Both the position numbers and the translations under genes were made by a program. The notes beneath the pieces are model-generated. The model was not told where the DNA came from. It worked only from the letters and a program-made list of their open reading frames with translations, and did no database searches. 64,000 nucleotides of DNA from Nostoc sp. B(2019) (GTDB lineage Bacteria; Cyanobacteriota; Cyanobacteriia; Cyanobacteriales; Nostocaceae): NCBI RefSeq assembly GCF_010091925.1, contig NZ_WVID01000018.1:1-64000 (forward strand), written 5' to 3'. This document shows, piece by piece, positions 37,028 to 46,611 of this stretch; position 1 is the stretch's first letter; every line of letters begins with the position of its first letter.

Positions 37028-37227
37028 ACTTTTATTCTCAACCACTGACTAAAATTAAACATCTAATTACCAGGAAGAAATAATACTTTTTTTTATTTTT
37101 GCAAATAATTATACGTTGGACTCATAAACTAAAATATAAAAAAAATATCCGGTTTTTTGAAAATCATTTGGTAAGATATTGTATTTTGAACCCTTAATTC
37201 TCAACATATTCCTCACATACTTTTGGC

Positions 37228-37839
37228 ATGGAAACGCTGCGTTTGTACGATTTTTTACCTTCTGGGAATGGTTATAAGATACGTCTGTTATTGACACAAC
37301 TAGGTATGCCCTTTGATAGGGTAGAAGTTAACATCTTGAAAGGCGAGACTAGAACACCAGAATTTTTAAGTAAAAATCCTAACGGTAAGATACCAACTTT
37401 GGAAATTGAGCCAGGGAAATATTTGGCTGAATCAAATGCCATATTGGTGTATCTCAGTGAATGCACAGAATTTTTACCTTATGACCGCTTTTCGCGATCG
37501 CAAGTGCTGCAATGGTTGTTTTTTGAGCAATCTAGCCATGAACCTTTTATTGCTACATCAAGATTTTGGATTTCAATTTTGGGTAAAGCTGAAGAATATA
37601 GTGAAGCCATAGAGCAAAAACGTCAACCAGGTTATGCAGCACTTAGCTTGATGGAAAACCATTTAACCTCTCACATTTTTTTTGTGGGAGATCGTTACAC
37701 TATTGCTGATATTGCCTTGTTTGCTTACACTCATGTAGCTGATGAAGGTGGGTTTGATTTGACACAATTTCCTGCTATTCAAGCTTGGATAGAGCGAGTC
37801 AAAACCCAACCAAGATACATCAGTATTGCACAAGAATAA
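37228..37839 (+). CDS. Glutathione S-transferase family protein
   Basis: A 203-residue two-domain GST. The N-terminal thioredoxin-like part has LRLYDFLPSGNGYKIRLLL with the active Ser/Asn area and the cis-Pro and glutathione site in NPNGKIPTLEI...LAESNAILVYLSE (about residues 51-78). The C-terminal helical domain has the folding motif YTIADIALFAYTHVADEGGFDL. Substrate unknown. It is separated by a hairpin terminator from the convergent DUF167 gene. Confidence 0.9.
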   Translation: METLRLYDFLPSGNGYKIRLLLTQLGMPFDRVEVNILKGETRTPEFLSKNPNGKIPTLEIEPGKYLAESNAILVYLSECTEFLPYDRFSRSQVLQWLFFEQSSHEPFIATSRFWISILGKAEEYSEAIEQKRQPGYAALSLMENHLTSHIFFVGDRYTIADIALFAYTHVADEGGFDLTQFPAIQAWIERVKTQPRYISIAQE

Positions 37840-37868
37840 AAACTCTGCTTTGCAAGTCTTTAGCTCTC

Positions 37869-37891
37869 ATTCCCTGGCTCTACCAGGGAAT
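37869..37891. terminator. Hairpin between convergent genes
   Basis: ATTCCCTGG (37869-37877) pairs with CCAGGGAAT (37883-37891) around CTCTA. There is no long T run. Confidence 0.6.
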
Positions 37892-37947
37892 ACATCAAGT
37901 GAAATTATTCACAACCAAATAGCAAAGTAACGAAAAAGTAATTAGCA

Positions 37948-38175
37948 CTAAGTAACAGTGTTAATTTCAATTAGTTTTTGCCGAGAAGATAAACCAGTCT
38001 TAATTTTAATATAAGATTTAGACACATCAAATTTTTCGGCTAGTAGTTTAATTAACTCTTCATTAGCCTTGCCATCTACTGGGGGCGATTTTAAATACAC
38101 AATCAGACTGCCATCAGGTTGTTCTTCAATTTTCTGCTGCTTTGAGTTAGGCTTAACCTTGACTTTTTTTTGCAT
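37948..38175 (-). CDS. DUF167 (YggU family) protein
   Basis: A 75-residue small protein of the DUF167 family, with KVKPNSKQQ and the characteristic [46 protein letters not shown]. Its start overlaps the 3' end of the DUF2809 gene by 23 bp on the same strand, indicating an operon. Molecular role unknown. Confidence 0.88.
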   Translation of the reverse strand: MQKKVKVKPNSKQQKIEEQPDGSLIVYLKSPPVDGKANEELIKLLAEKFDVSKSYIKIKTGLSSRQKLIEINTVT

Positions 38176-38569
38176 AACCGATTCCTTGTAATTGCCGCAG
38201 CCACAGCCAACCTAAAACACAACCCAATGCATAATGAGGAAAATCCCACCAAGCAAAGGTAGTACCAAGTAACCATTTACCTATTAAGGTAGCGCGAATT
38301 TCCTCTAACAGTGGTGGATGCCAAAGTTGCAAGAATTCTAGTATGCAGGTGATGACAAAAACCCATAAAGGGATTTGGATTACTGCTGCCTTACTTCTAA
38401 CAAATAAAAATGCGAACAAGCACCAAAATATTTCGTAAAATACCGCTGCACCGTAGTCATTAAACCACTGATAGGCAGTCCCAGTGTAATACTTAAAGAA
38501 AAAGCCCATCACAACAACGATGAGCAGAGAAATAATGATAAATAGTGATTGGTTACGGTTGCGGTGCAT
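38153..38569 (-). CDS. DUF2809 family membrane protein
   Basis: A 138-residue membrane protein with about four hydrophobic helices ([18 protein letters not shown] and further segments) and conserved-looking motifs [25 protein letters not shown] and [18 protein letters not shown], the last typical of VanZ/DUF2809-like proteins. I favour ATG 38569, preceded by GGAAAA; an in-frame GTG at 38620 would add 17 residues. Function unknown. Confidence 0.8.
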   Translation of the reverse strand: MHRNRNQSLFIIISLLIVVVMGFFFKYYTGTAYQWFNDYGAAVFYEIFWCLFAFLFVRSKAAVIQIPLWVFVITCILEFLQLWHPPLLEEIRATLIGKWLLGTTFAWWDFPHYALGCVLGWLWLRQLQGIGYAKKSQG

Positions 38570-38684
38570 TTTTCCAAGGCTAGAGACTAAGCAAGATTTT
38601 AGCCTCTGCACAACCCTCACATTAATAATTTGTAATATTGGATCTTAATTACAAATTATTAATTATGAATTATGAATTATTTAG

Positions 38685-39227
38685 TTATGGATATCTTCTG
38701 CTACCAGCACCCACCACACCAATTTTGTGTCGATAGGAGAGTTCAGCACCGAACCAGCCGGAAAGGCTAGTTAGCGTACCGACAACGAGCGAGATTAACA
38801 ATCCCCAAGGTAATATCCGTGATTCAGGATCACCCAAACGCAGAAGGAAGTTGACAAGTGTCAAGACTAGAAGAGAGACGTTAAGAATCAGATGGGCCCA
38901 GCCGGCGCTACGCTTGCGAACTCGTTCAATTTGCAAAAAGTCACTCAAGCCGATCGCAGCTGCTAAAACACCTCCTGCTAAGCCGAGTCCGATTAACCAC
39001 AATGAAGCCCTAGCCCAGAAGAAATCACGAGTTAACCAATAGCCAAAGTCGCTTCCCAAAGCGGCGGCGAGAAAAGCTATGGGAAAGATCACACTCAAGG
39101 GATGTAAGGGATGTCCAGCGATCGCAACTGTACTAGGTACGCCGCTATCACGATACTCACTGTCGTTACTTTCAATAACCGGTGGAATATTTGGGAAAGG
39201 TGTAGAACTTGTTTCAGTAGTTTCCAT
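38685..39227 (-). CDS. DUF2231 family membrane protein
   Basis: A 180-residue protein with a polar N-terminal ~30 residues, then four hydrophobic segments. The IAGHPLHPLSVIFPIAFLAAALGSD block (about 35-59) with His-Pro-x-His is diagnostic of DUF2231, and HIS residues may bind a cofactor. It is 18 bp downstream of the DUF2993 gene on the same strand and probably co-transcribed with it. Confidence 0.85.
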   Translation of the reverse strand: METTETSSTPFPNIPPVIESNDSEYRDSGVPSTVAIAGHPLHPLSVIFPIAFLAAALGSDFGYWLTRDFFWARASLWLIGLGLAGGVLAAAIGLSDFLQIERVRKRSAGWAHLILNVSLLVLTLVNFLLRLGDPESRILPWGLLISLVVGTLTSLSGWFGAELSYRHKIGVVGAGSRRYP

Positions 39228-39245
39228 TAGCTTAGTATCCTAATT

Positions 39246-39986
39246 TTAGGCGGTAGGTATTTGTTCAACGTGAGCTTCAGCTTGCAGCGTTAGTTTGCCT
39301 GTTTCTACTTGTAATTGCTTAACTCGCAGGCTCATTCCTTCCAAATCGAAGTTACTTAAATTCAAAATTTCGCTGGTTTGATCTATCAAAGCTTTTGTCA
39401 GATCTGGAGATATTTCCTCGCCTTCGCCGTACTCGACATTTTCCAGAGAAACTGTTTGTCCGTTAGGGCTAACACGGGGTACTGCTGAAAAATCAACTTG
39501 CTTGGTTTCGCCAGTTTCTTTTATTAGGATGCTGGCATTCAGTGCTACTTTGCCCTCACCAGGTAAGCGGAAGTCTACGTGTTGGAGTTCAATAGCTACT
39601 GGTTGCCCGTTGAGGTTTATTTTCTGACTTTGCAATTGTGAACGCACGTAGTCAGAGTTGAAAGCGCGATTGATATCAGTTTCGATTAATACAACCCGTG
39701 TGCTGGCTTCAGTAGGTTTAGTCAGTTCAATTTTGCCAAAAGCAACGCTTAAAGGATTGATGGCAACGCTATCCATTTGCATTTCCATTTCTTCCACGCG
39801 GAGGTCTTTTTGCATTACTAAACCTTCGCCTTCAATCGTGACTGCATCTACCTGTCCCTGAACCAGTTTGAGCGGGTCGGTTTTGACATTTACATCTAAA
39901 CTTTCTACTTCATCTAACTGGCTAGATAAACCGATTTCTGCTGCTTTATTCAGGGCTTGTTCTCCTAATCCAGAACTTTCTGGCAT
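39246..39986 (-). CDS. DUF2993 family protein
   Basis: A 246-residue protein matching DUF2993 (LmeA-like lipid-binding fold), common in cyanobacteria. The sequence is a series of beta strands such as VESLDVNVKTDPLKLVQGQVDAVTIEGEGLV and SLRVKQLQVETGKLTLQAEAHVEQI. No signal peptide is visible at this start. Lipid binding is a family-level inference. It precedes the DUF2231 gene. Confidence 0.8.
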   Translation of the reverse strand: MPESSGLGEQALNKAAEIGLSSQLDEVESLDVNVKTDPLKLVQGQVDAVTIEGEGLVMQKDLRVEEMEMQMDSVAINPLSVAFGKIELTKPTEASTRVVLIETDINRAFNSDYVRSQLQSQKINLNGQPVAIELQHVDFRLPGEGKVALNASILIKETGETKQVDFSAVPRVSPNGQTVSLENVEYGEGEEISPDLTKALIDQTSEILNLSNFDLEGMSLRVKQLQVETGKLTLQAEAHVEQIPTA

Positions 39987-40244
39987 TATTAATTAATCTC
40001 CCATTTAAACATCCATGAGTCAATCTATAAAACTAATATTAAAAATTTATCTATCTGAGGATGGAGTACAGATTAGATAGTTGTATATCTAAAAGTAGAA
40101 GTGGATAAAATATGAGAATAATATTTGATTTTCTATCTAGAGTTGCGACACTTAATCGCTCAAAAGAAAGATGGAATATACCTAACCTATGTGCCAACCT
40201 TATATTAGTAATAAATACGAACACTTGGACGAGGAGAACAACAG

Positions 40245-41297
40245 ATGGTAGCTACTTTAGATGATACCAAACGCAATGCTATTGCCATTAAATTGGCAAG
40301 TATGAAAGCACTGCAACAATTAATCATCGAAAACGAGAAAATGGTTTTAGGAGCAGGTCTTGACGCCGAAATCGCCGACCGTTTTCGAGATTTTCTCAAA
40401 GACGATGAAAAAAATCTTGGTGTTCTGGAAACCGTAATCGGTCAGTATGGCATTCAAGCTGAACCAAAGCAAACCGTTCAACAATTGATTGAAACTGTTC
40501 AACAATTCATGCAAGGTTCCGAGCTAAGCTTATATGAAAAAGTAGCTCAGCATGAATTGCTGAAGCATCAACAAGTAATGACCGGATTGATAGTTCACAA
40601 GGCAGCACAAAAAGTTGGTGCTGATGTGATGCTAGCGATCGGGCCTCTGAATACCATTAACTTTGAGAACCGCGCTCACCAAGAACAACTCAAAGGCGTT
40701 CTAGAAATTTTGGGCGTCCGCGAACTAACTGGACAAGACGCAGATCAAGGAATTTGGGCACGCGTTCAAGATGCAATGGCAGCAGTTAGCGGTGTGGTAG
40801 GTAGTGCTGTTACTCAAAGCAGTGACAAAAAAGATATGAATATCCAGGACGTTATCCGCCTGGATCACAATAAAGTAAATACCTTGTTTACCGAATTGTT
40901 GCAAAGCAACGATCCACAAAAGATCCAAGAGTATTTCGGTCAAATTTTCAAGGATTTAACTGCCCACGCTGAAGCTGAAGAGGAAGTGGTCTATCCGAGA
41001 GTGCGTCCTTTCTATGGTCAAGACAACACCCAAGAGTTGTTTGATGAACAAGCCGAAATGAAACGGATGTTAGAAGAAATTAAGGCTCTCAGCCCTTCTT
41101 CATCTCAATTCAAAGACAAAGTTAGACAATTGATGGAAGCTGTTGGCGACCACATTCGTCAAGAAGAAAGCACAATGTTTGCTGCTATTCGCAACAACTT
41201 AAGCTCAGATCAAAGTGAGCAACTAGCTACTGAATTCAAAGCTGCTAAAACCCGAATTCAAGAAAAGTTGGGCGTTGTCAGCGAATCGAAGATGTAA
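40245..41297 (+). CDS. Hemerythrin domain-containing protein
   Basis: A 350-residue helical protein. The C-terminal half (from about residue 200) has hemerythrin-type metal ligands: IRLDHNKVNTLF (first His), DLTAHAEAEEEVVYPRV (HxxxE), and VGDHIRQEESTMFAAI (last HxxxE). The first ~170 residues form another four-helix bundle with 'ELLKHQQVMTGLIVHKAAQKVG' of unclear metal binding. It probably senses or stores oxygen or iron. A bidirectional terminator follows. Confidence 0.85.
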   Translation: MVATLDDTKRNAIAIKLASMKALQQLIIENEKMVLGAGLDAEIADRFRDFLKDDEKNLGVLETVIGQYGIQAEPKQTVQQLIETVQQFMQGSELSLYEKVAQHELLKHQQVMTGLIVHKAAQKVGADVMLAIGPLNTINFENRAHQEQLKGVLEILGVRELTGQDADQGIWARVQDAMAAVSGVVGSAVTQSSDKKDMNIQDVIRLDHNKVNTLFTELLQSNDPQKIQEYFGQIFKDLTAHAEAEEEVVYPRVRPFYGQDNTQELFDEQAEMKRMLEEIKALSPSSSQFKDKVRQLMEAVGDHIRQEESTMFAAIRNNLSSDQSEQLATEFKAAKTRIQEKLGVVSESKM

Positions 41298-41354
41298 TTA
41301 GTCGAAAGGCTCAGATTCCCGACTTCTTAAATAAGTAGGGAATCTTGTAAATAA

Positions 41355-41378
41355 AAAGACGCGATTAATCGCGTCTTT
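41355..41378. terminator. Bidirectional terminator containing the 20-bp palindrome
   Basis: A 24-bp perfect palindrome whose inner 20 bp are AGACGCGATTAATCGCGTCT, lying between the convergent hemerythrin and aroA genes. T/A-rich flanks on both sides suit termination in both directions. A second weaker hairpin (GATTCCC...GGGAATC) lies just upstream, near 41314-41344. Confidence 0.8.
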
Positions 41379-41409
41379 AATTTTGTAATTAATATACTGA
41401 AGACGATAT

Positions 41410-42759
41410 TTAACTACAAACTTGTTGCAGTGTAGTAGTGAAATTAGGGTAGGAAATAGCAGCTGCTTCTGCACGGTGAATAGTAGTAATTCCAGTGGCG
41501 ACTAGAGCAGCGATCGCTAAACTCATAGCAATGCGATGATCTGTATGGCTATCTACGTCAGTACCCACTAAGGATGTACCGCCAGTAATTTCCATACCAT
41601 CGGATAATTCGGTCACTTTTGCTCCCATTTTATTGAGTTGTTGAGCCATTACAGTAATGCGATCGCTTTCTTTAACCCGCAACTCAGCTGCATCTCGAAT
41701 GATTGTCGTCCCCTCAGCAAACACCGCTGCCACTGCCAAAATAGGAATTTCATCAATTAATCTAGGTATGATATCTCCGGCAATGGTGCAGCTTTTCAAA
41801 CGACTAGAACGCACGCGTAAATCGGCTACTGGTTCACCAGCAACTTCTCGCTGATTTTCCAGTTGGATATCTGCTCCCATAAGAGCTAAAGCTTCCAAGA
41901 TCCCCGTGCGACTGGGATTAACGCCCACATTCTCAATTATCAGTTCGGAACCGGGTACAATTGCCCCAGCCACTAACCAAAAGGCAGCTGAACTGATATC
42001 ACCTGGTACAATTACTGATTGCCCATGTAGTTGAGCATGGCCAGTAATAGTCACGCTGTTAGTTTCCGGCTCGATGCTAAGTTCTGCCCCAAACGCCCGT
42101 AGCATCCGTTCGCTGTGGTCGCGGGAAAGCGCGGGTTCTGTAACAGTAGTCTGCCCCTCAGTCATTAAACCCGCAAGCAAGATGCAGGATTTAACTTGAG
42201 CTGAGGCGATGGGGGAATAGTAATGAGTGGGTTTGAGGGCTTGTCCTTGAATTGCCAGGGGTGCTAAAGAGTTGTCTTTGCGTCCCCAAATTTGGGCCCC
42301 CATTTGTTGCAAAGGTTTAACTACGCGAGACATGGGACGCGATCGCAAAGAACCATCACCCGTTACAGTAAAGAAACTCCCCGGATGAGATGCCAAAATT
42401 CCTAACATTAGTCGCAGTGTTGTGCCAGAGTTGCCAGCATTTAACACGTCAAAGGGTTCTTGCAAATTCCCCAGACCAATCCCTTTAACCCGCACCAATT
42501 CCGTATTCAGTTCCGAAATTTCCGCACCCATAGCTTGAAAACAGCTAGCAGTGCTACGGGGGTCTTCTCCCAAGAGAAGACCTTGGATTTGAGTTTCGCC
42601 TTGGGCTAGAGCGCCCAACATCAGCGCCCGGTGGGAGATAGATTTATCCCCAGGGACTCGGATAGAACCCTGTAAGGATAGTCCAAAAGAGGGGCGCTGA
42701 ATTATTAACTTATGAGAAAGGTCTTCTTGAGTTTCTACGGTTACAACAGAAGCCGACAT
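41410..42759 (-). CDS. aroA: 3-phosphoshikimate 1-carboxyvinyltransferase
   Basis: A 449-residue EPSP synthase of the shikimate pathway. Conserved blocks are [21 protein letters not shown] (about residues 36-56), [18 protein letters not shown] (about 106-123), [13 protein letters not shown], and the [10 protein letters not shown] and RVKESDRI segments near the C-terminal domain (about 339-368). The Gly in NAGNSGT is intact and no Pro-to-Ser or other odd change is noted at the active-site loop (RSRPM). Length is normal. Confidence 0.95.
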   Translation of the reverse strand: MSASVVTVETQEDLSHKLIIQRPSFGLSLQGSIRVPGDKSISHRALMLGALAQGETQIQGLLLGEDPRSTASCFQAMGAEISELNTELVRVKGIGLGNLQEPFDVLNAGNSGTTLRLMLGILASHPGSFFTVTGDGSLRSRPMSRVVKPLQQMGAQIWGRKDNSLAPLAIQGQALKPTHYYSPIASAQVKSCILLAGLMTEGQTTVTEPALSRDHSERMLRAFGAELSIEPETNSVTITGHAQLHGQSVIVPGDISSAAFWLVAGAIVPGSELIIENVGVNPSRTGILEALALMGADIQLENQREVAGEPVADLRVRSSRLKSCTIAGDIIPRLIDEIPILAVAAVFAEGTTIIRDAAELRVKESDRITVMAQQLNKMGAKVTELSDGMEITGGTSLVGTDVDSHTDHRIAMSLAIAALVATGITTIHRAEAAAISYPNFTTTLQQVCS

Positions 42760-43131
42760 TTAGGATACACTGGCTTTTGAATACACCGGAAGTTCATAAG
42801 TGACTTAAATTTGCCACTACTGATCACTTCCTGCCTAGTATCCTATCGCTTTTTGCTGTATGAAATTTACTCAAATCTTTGGGATTTTTGCCTTAGAGTA
42901 TTAACAAGAAGATTTACAAGCTTTATCGGATCAGCTTTCTCTACAAAAAGCACCAGTTTTGCAGTTTAAACCCATATACTACCTGTTTGCACTCTGATTC
43001 GTCTAGCTTAACAAATCAGCAGATTCAGTTAATATTAAGCATGTTTTACTATTTAGTTGTTTACCTTGACCTGCTAGACCCCCTAGTGTTTATTTCATTT
43101 TGTTCAATAGCTTTTAGCCCTTATCGCTCCC

Positions 43132-43644
43132 ATGCTGACCCATCACCGCAAGCCCGTGTGCTTATCACTTATTTCCACTGATTTACCAGTCTGGTCTGTT
43201 GTCGAAACTGCTGGAACATTGTATCAGAAAGATACTGATCGGTTCCATTTACTACTGACTGCACCACCCCTAATTAGTTGCGAAGTAGCGAGTTTCCAAA
43301 GTCCACAAGACACACTTCCCCAAACAAAAAGCAACGCTTACGCTCCCAGCAGTCCCAGGATTTTGTGGCTGGAGATTTCCCCTTATCGGGTAATCATGAC
43401 CATGCAAGGTAACGCTCAAGTGAGTTATCGTCATTTCTGGGAACAGGGCGTTTATGGCATTAGCCGCTTTTGGTTGCCATCTGAGTCATTGCAACCTAAC
43501 TATCCCATTCGCTTACGCAATTTTACTAGTAGCCTATCTCTTGCTGGACACCCCTTGCCAGAGCATTTGCGGGTGGAATATGAGCTGTGGGCTGAAAAAG
43601 TCCAATTGGGTTGCTACGTCCTTAACTTGGAAATTAAGCACTAA
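43132..43644 (+). CDS. Conserved hypothetical cyanobacterial protein
   Basis: A 170-residue soluble protein with no motif I recognise. It is rich in aromatic residues in the second half (PRILWLEISPYRVIMTMQGNAQV, HFWEQGVYGISRFWLPSESL). There is no signal peptide and no membrane segment. A strong hairpin terminator follows directly, supporting its reality. I believe it is a cyanobacteria-restricted family but cannot name it. Confidence 0.7.
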   Translation: MLTHHRKPVCLSLISTDLPVWSVVETAGTLYQKDTDRFHLLLTAPPLISCEVASFQSPQDTLPQTKSNAYAPSSPRILWLEISPYRVIMTMQGNAQVSYRHFWEQGVYGISRFWLPSESLQPNYPIRLRNFTSSLSLAGHPLPEHLRVEYELWAEKVQLGCYVLNLEIKH

Positions 43645-43660
43645 TAGTCAAGTAATATAT

Positions 43661-43700
43661 AACCTCCCGTGCTAAATCAGAGATTTTAGCGAGGGAGGTT
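43661..43700 (+). terminator. Long hairpin terminator
   Basis: AACCTCCC (43661-43668) pairs with GGGAGGTT (43693-43700), with an inner GCTAAAT/ATTTTAGC stem. It ends the preceding hypothetical gene. Confidence 0.75.
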
Positions 43701-43854
43701 ACTTGTGTATCCCATCGGACGGATACTACTGTTTAATGTTCCTTTATGTACAGATGTCTGAAAGATGAATCACTATTTAAAACAATAGCCAAACTCATTA
43801 ACAGCTTAATTTCACCTCACGACTGTTATGAGAGTCAGTCAAGCAGCAACGCTG

Positions 43855-43947
43855 CAATTCGTAATTGATAATGGGCTTAACTAACGTAATTCGTAATTAT
43901 AATCAGTGTTAGCTTTGTCCCTCTTTGAATTACGAATTACGAATTAG
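43855..43947. repeat. AT-rich inverted repeat of the GAATTACGAATTA family
   Basis: AATTCGTAATT units near 43856 and 43886, and GAATTACGAATTACGAATTA at about 43927-43946, form inverted ends of a ~90-bp element. The preceding 43701-43854 shows nothing else. Confidence 0.55.
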
Positions 43948-43958
43948 TAAGAGTTTTA

Positions 43959-44540
43959 TTAGCCAAAATAACTGGGTTGGTTCCCCGGTTTCCATTTAAT
44001 ATTGCAACCAACACTTGGCTTTTGCTCATCTGTAACAGGTTTATCGGCTAGTACCGCTTCAATAGCTGCGCGTAAATCTTCGCCTGTTACAGGTTTGCCA
44101 TTACTGGGGCGACTATCATCTAATTGTCCGCGATAAACAAGTTTGCGTTCGCTATCAAATACGAAAAAATCTGGTGTGCAAGCTGCTGTGTAAGCTTTGG
44201 CTGTTTCCTGGCTTTCGTCGTAGCATAAGGTAAAAGTAAACCCTTGCTCTGTGGCAAATGCTTTTAACGACTCTGGCGCATCATCTGGATAATTTTTTGC
44301 ATCATTTGCACTGATGGCAACGATCGCTACATCCTTTGTGAAATAATCTTTTCCTAACTGCGCTAATTCTTTTTGTACGTGCTTCACAAATGGGCAATGC
44401 CGACAAATGAACATTACCAGCAGCACTTTTTTATCTGCAAATGTGGAAAGTGAAGTTGCCTTTCCAGATACAACTTCTGGTAGATGAAAATCTGGTGCTT
44501 TAGTGCCTAATGGCAGCATAGTTGAAGCAGTTAAAGCCAT
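43959..44540 (-). CDS. Thioredoxin-like (AhpC/TSA family) protein
   Basis: A 193-residue thioredoxin-fold protein. The Cys motif is CRHCPF (about residues 46-51), in place of CxxC of thioredoxin but with spacing CxxC; the cis-Pro is in TPDFFVFD (about 117-124). The N-terminal block APDFHLPEVVSGKATSLSTF is that of AhpC/TSA-like proteins. The C-terminus has the conserved-looking PSVGCNIKWKPGN. Likely a redox or peroxide-handling protein; substrate unknown. Confidence 0.82.
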   Translation of the reverse strand: MALTASTMLPLGTKAPDFHLPEVVSGKATSLSTFADKKVLLVMFICRHCPFVKHVQKELAQLGKDYFTKDVAIVAISANDAKNYPDDAPESLKAFATEQGFTFTLCYDESQETAKAYTAACTPDFFVFDSERKLVYRGQLDDSRPSNGKPVTGEDLRAAIEAVLADKPVTDEQKPSVGCNIKWKPGNQPSYFG

Positions 44541-44620
44541 AGTTCACCCGTTTTTTTACCCTGAGAACGGCTCTTGCTATCAGTATATTTTCACTCTAGC
44601 ACTAAATTTTCAATAAAATT

Positions 44621-44644
44621 AGAGACGAGAAATTTCTCGTCTCT
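44621..44644 (-). terminator. Terminator of the Hlip gene
   Basis: A 24-bp perfect palindrome (AGAGACGAGAAA and its complement), followed on the - strand reading by an A/T-rich tract. It lies about 40 bp beyond the hli stop. Confidence 0.75.
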
Positions 44645-44683
44645 TAAAATTAAGAATTACTCTATAAAAACTCAAATTGCTTG

Positions 44684-44899
44684 TTACAGACTTCCCAGAA
44701 GACCAAGGATACCGTGTCCTGTCAGTACTTCCAATGCTATCAGAGAGACAAAACCAATCATTGCTAAACGACCGTTGAGCAATTCTGCATAGGCAGTAAA
44801 CCCTGTGCGATCGCCTTGCTCGTCTACATAAATCTTTGGCTCGATCGCAAAGTTGTTTAGCTTGCCCTGATCGTCAACGATAGCAGTGCTTGTACGCAT
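44684..44899 (-). CDS. High-light-inducible protein (Hlip/Scp)
   Basis: A 71-residue one-helix thylakoid protein. The chlorophyll-binding motif [13 protein letters not shown] (residues 38-50, ExxNGRxAMxG) leads the membrane helix ([18 protein letters not shown]). Such proteins bind chlorophyll and carotenoid and protect nascent photosystem II. It is monocistronic with its own terminator. Light induction is expected from the family, not seen here. Confidence 0.93.
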   Translation of the reverse strand: MRTSTAIVDDQGKLNNFAIEPKIYVDEQGDRTGFTAYAELLNGRLAMIGFVSLIALEVLTGHGILGLLGSL

Positions 44900-45086
44900 A
44901 GAAATTTCCTCGTCTTTTCTGGTATGTAAATAACTGTAACAAAGTTATTAATATTTGTAAAGTATCTTAATCTGTCTCAGCAGAAGTCCAAGGCAGAGAT
45001 ATGATTATGGATTGAGTTCATAGCCGTGTCTAACAAACAGGCTTTTAGTAAGCGCTCTCATTCATAAATCAAGTTCCTAACAGCTA

Positions 45087-45809
45087 ATGCATCGATTTCG
45101 AGTAGAGGTTATTGCCAAAACACCAAACCCGCAGCAGGTTATTTATGCCGCGATGCACCAAGACTATACCGATGGGTTCGTGTTTGACGAGCGCGACTCA
45201 TGGCCATCGGAGTCAGAATGTGGCGAAATTATTGTTAAGCGACTTTTAGCTGGTGAAAGGGGACATTACGGGCCCTTAGAGCATCCCCAGATTGTTTTCA
45301 ACTGTGGTTACTTTCCCCACAGTGTCATGCAGCAAGCTCGTACTCATCGAGTTGGAGTATCATTTGATGTACAATCTTTTAGGTACACAGGCAACCAATT
45401 TATTGATGTAGTTGAAGGTAAGAAAGACATCGAAGATGTTTTTTATCTACGTCCTGTTGGTTATTACACTGATAGACAAGGCAAAAAATATTACTATTCT
45501 CCAGAGCAACGAGTAGCAGATTTACAGTGGTGTCAAGAAGCCGCTAAACGATACAAAACTGATTTTGAGGCGGGAATGTCTGAAGAACATGCGAGGGGTA
45601 AGGTTCCCTTTGATTATCGCCAACATTTTATAGTTAGCTTCAATTTAAGGTCTTTCTTGCATTTTTGTGATCTGAGAAATAAGAAAGACGCTCAACTTGA
45701 AATTCAAAAGTTGTGTGAAATGATGTGGCCTCATTTTGAAGATTGGACACCTGCGATCGCACAATGGTATGAAAAGCAGCGTTTAGGCAAAGCAAGATTA
45801 GCACCTTAG
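45087..45809 (+). CDS. thyX: FAD-dependent thymidylate synthase
   Basis: A 240-residue ThyX, which methylates dUMP using methylene-THF, FAD and NADPH. The signature is ARTHRVGVSFDVQSFRYTG (about residues 84-102), a cyanobacterial-style variant of the RHR-x7-S motif with Thr for the first Arg. Further family blocks are GHYGPLEHPQIVFNCGYFPHSVMQQ and FIVSFNLRSFLHFCDLRNKKDAQLEIQ. It lies close to dcd, which supplies dUMP precursors. Confidence 0.93.
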   Translation: MHRFRVEVIAKTPNPQQVIYAAMHQDYTDGFVFDERDSWPSESECGEIIVKRLLAGERGHYGPLEHPQIVFNCGYFPHSVMQQARTHRVGVSFDVQSFRYTGNQFIDVVEGKKDIEDVFYLRPVGYYTDRQGKKYYYSPEQRVADLQWCQEAAKRYKTDFEAGMSEEHARGKVPFDYRQHFIVSFNLRSFLHFCDLRNKKDAQLEIQKLCEMMWPHFEDWTPAIAQWYEKQRLGKARLAP

Positions 45810-45971
45810 TTTCTCAGCAGCAATTGGCTGAGCAGCTTTTATGCATGAGAAGCTAGGCTAACGCACTTTGATTTTTGGATTTGATTTAAGGCGATCGCTT
45901 CCCACTCCTGCCCTAGAGCTAGAATATGATGAAGGTTTAGGCTATGTCTTGATATGGACATTTGCACGACG

Positions 45972-46223
45972 ATGGATATTCAAAAAGTTCTAAGCGATCG
46001 ACGAATTATTTGTTCTGATCCAGATATTATGAGTGGAACTCCTGTATTTGTTGGAACACGAGTTCCATTGCAAACTTTTTTTGACTATCTCGAAGGTGAA
46101 GCAGGTTTAGCTGAATTCTTGGAAGATTTTCCACATTTGCAAACTCAGGTGTTACAAGTTTTGGAGGTAATCGCAAAAGCAATGCTGAATCAGGAGCAAA
46201 TTACTTGTGCTCGTTCTGCTTGA
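45972..46223 (+). CDS. DUF433 family antitoxin
   Basis: An 83-residue DUF433 protein (MDIQKVLSDRRI...). The ICSDPDIMSGTPVFVGTRVPLQTFFDYLEGE block is the family's conserved core with the winged-helix-like fold. ATG 45972 is preferred over an upstream in-frame start at 45954. DUF433 proteins usually precede a DUF5615 PIN-like toxin, and here a toxin gene follows with a 17-bp overlap but is broken by a stop. Confidence 0.88.
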   Translation: MDIQKVLSDRRIICSDPDIMSGTPVFVGTRVPLQTFFDYLEGEAGLAEFLEDFPHLQTQVLQVLEVIAKAMLNQEQITCARSA

Positions 46224-46578
46224 TGAAAATCTCCTAAGCAAGAAGTTGAAGAAGCCGTTCGTTGATGCAGGACACTCAGTGCAAAATGTGGAAGACATGG
46301 GCTAGCGTGGTTTCAAAGATAGAGAAATTTTAGCTTTAGCAGATAAGTATCCTTTTGATGTGTTTGTTACGTCAGACAAGAACTTGCCATATCAGCAAAA
46401 TTTTCGAGCGATTACACTGCGAGTTGTGGTGTTGAATGCAGTCAGTACACGTCCAGATTATTTGCTGCCATTGATGATCCAAGTTAGTGGATTGCTGCAA
46501 TCTTTAGCGCCTAGTTCTGTTACGTTAATAAACGATGCAGGAGAAATAGCACCATTCAATTTTGGTAGTGGCAAGTAA
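46207..46578 (+). pseudogene. DUF5615 PIN-like toxin with an in-frame stop
   Basis: Reading from GTG 46207 gives VLVLLDENLLSKKLKKPFVDAGHSVQNVEDMG, then TAG at 46303-46305, then RGFKDREILALADKYPFDVFVTSDKNLPYQQNF and on to 46578. The LLDEN start, DREILALA and FVTSDKNL strands are the DUF5615 signature. A single TGG-to-TAG change would explain the stop, since MGWRGFKD would fit. The rest of the frame is intact, so inactivation is probably recent. The antitoxin gene upstream remains whole. Confidence 0.85.
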
Positions 46579-46611
46579 TAGTACAATGAATTTAATTGTA
46601 AGATTTTGTAC

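Noticed and set aside
42987-43181. A + strand 64-residue ORF upstream of the conserved hypothetical protein
   Set aside because: It overlaps the start of the better-supported gene at 43132, has no RBS, and reads like AT-rich spacer.
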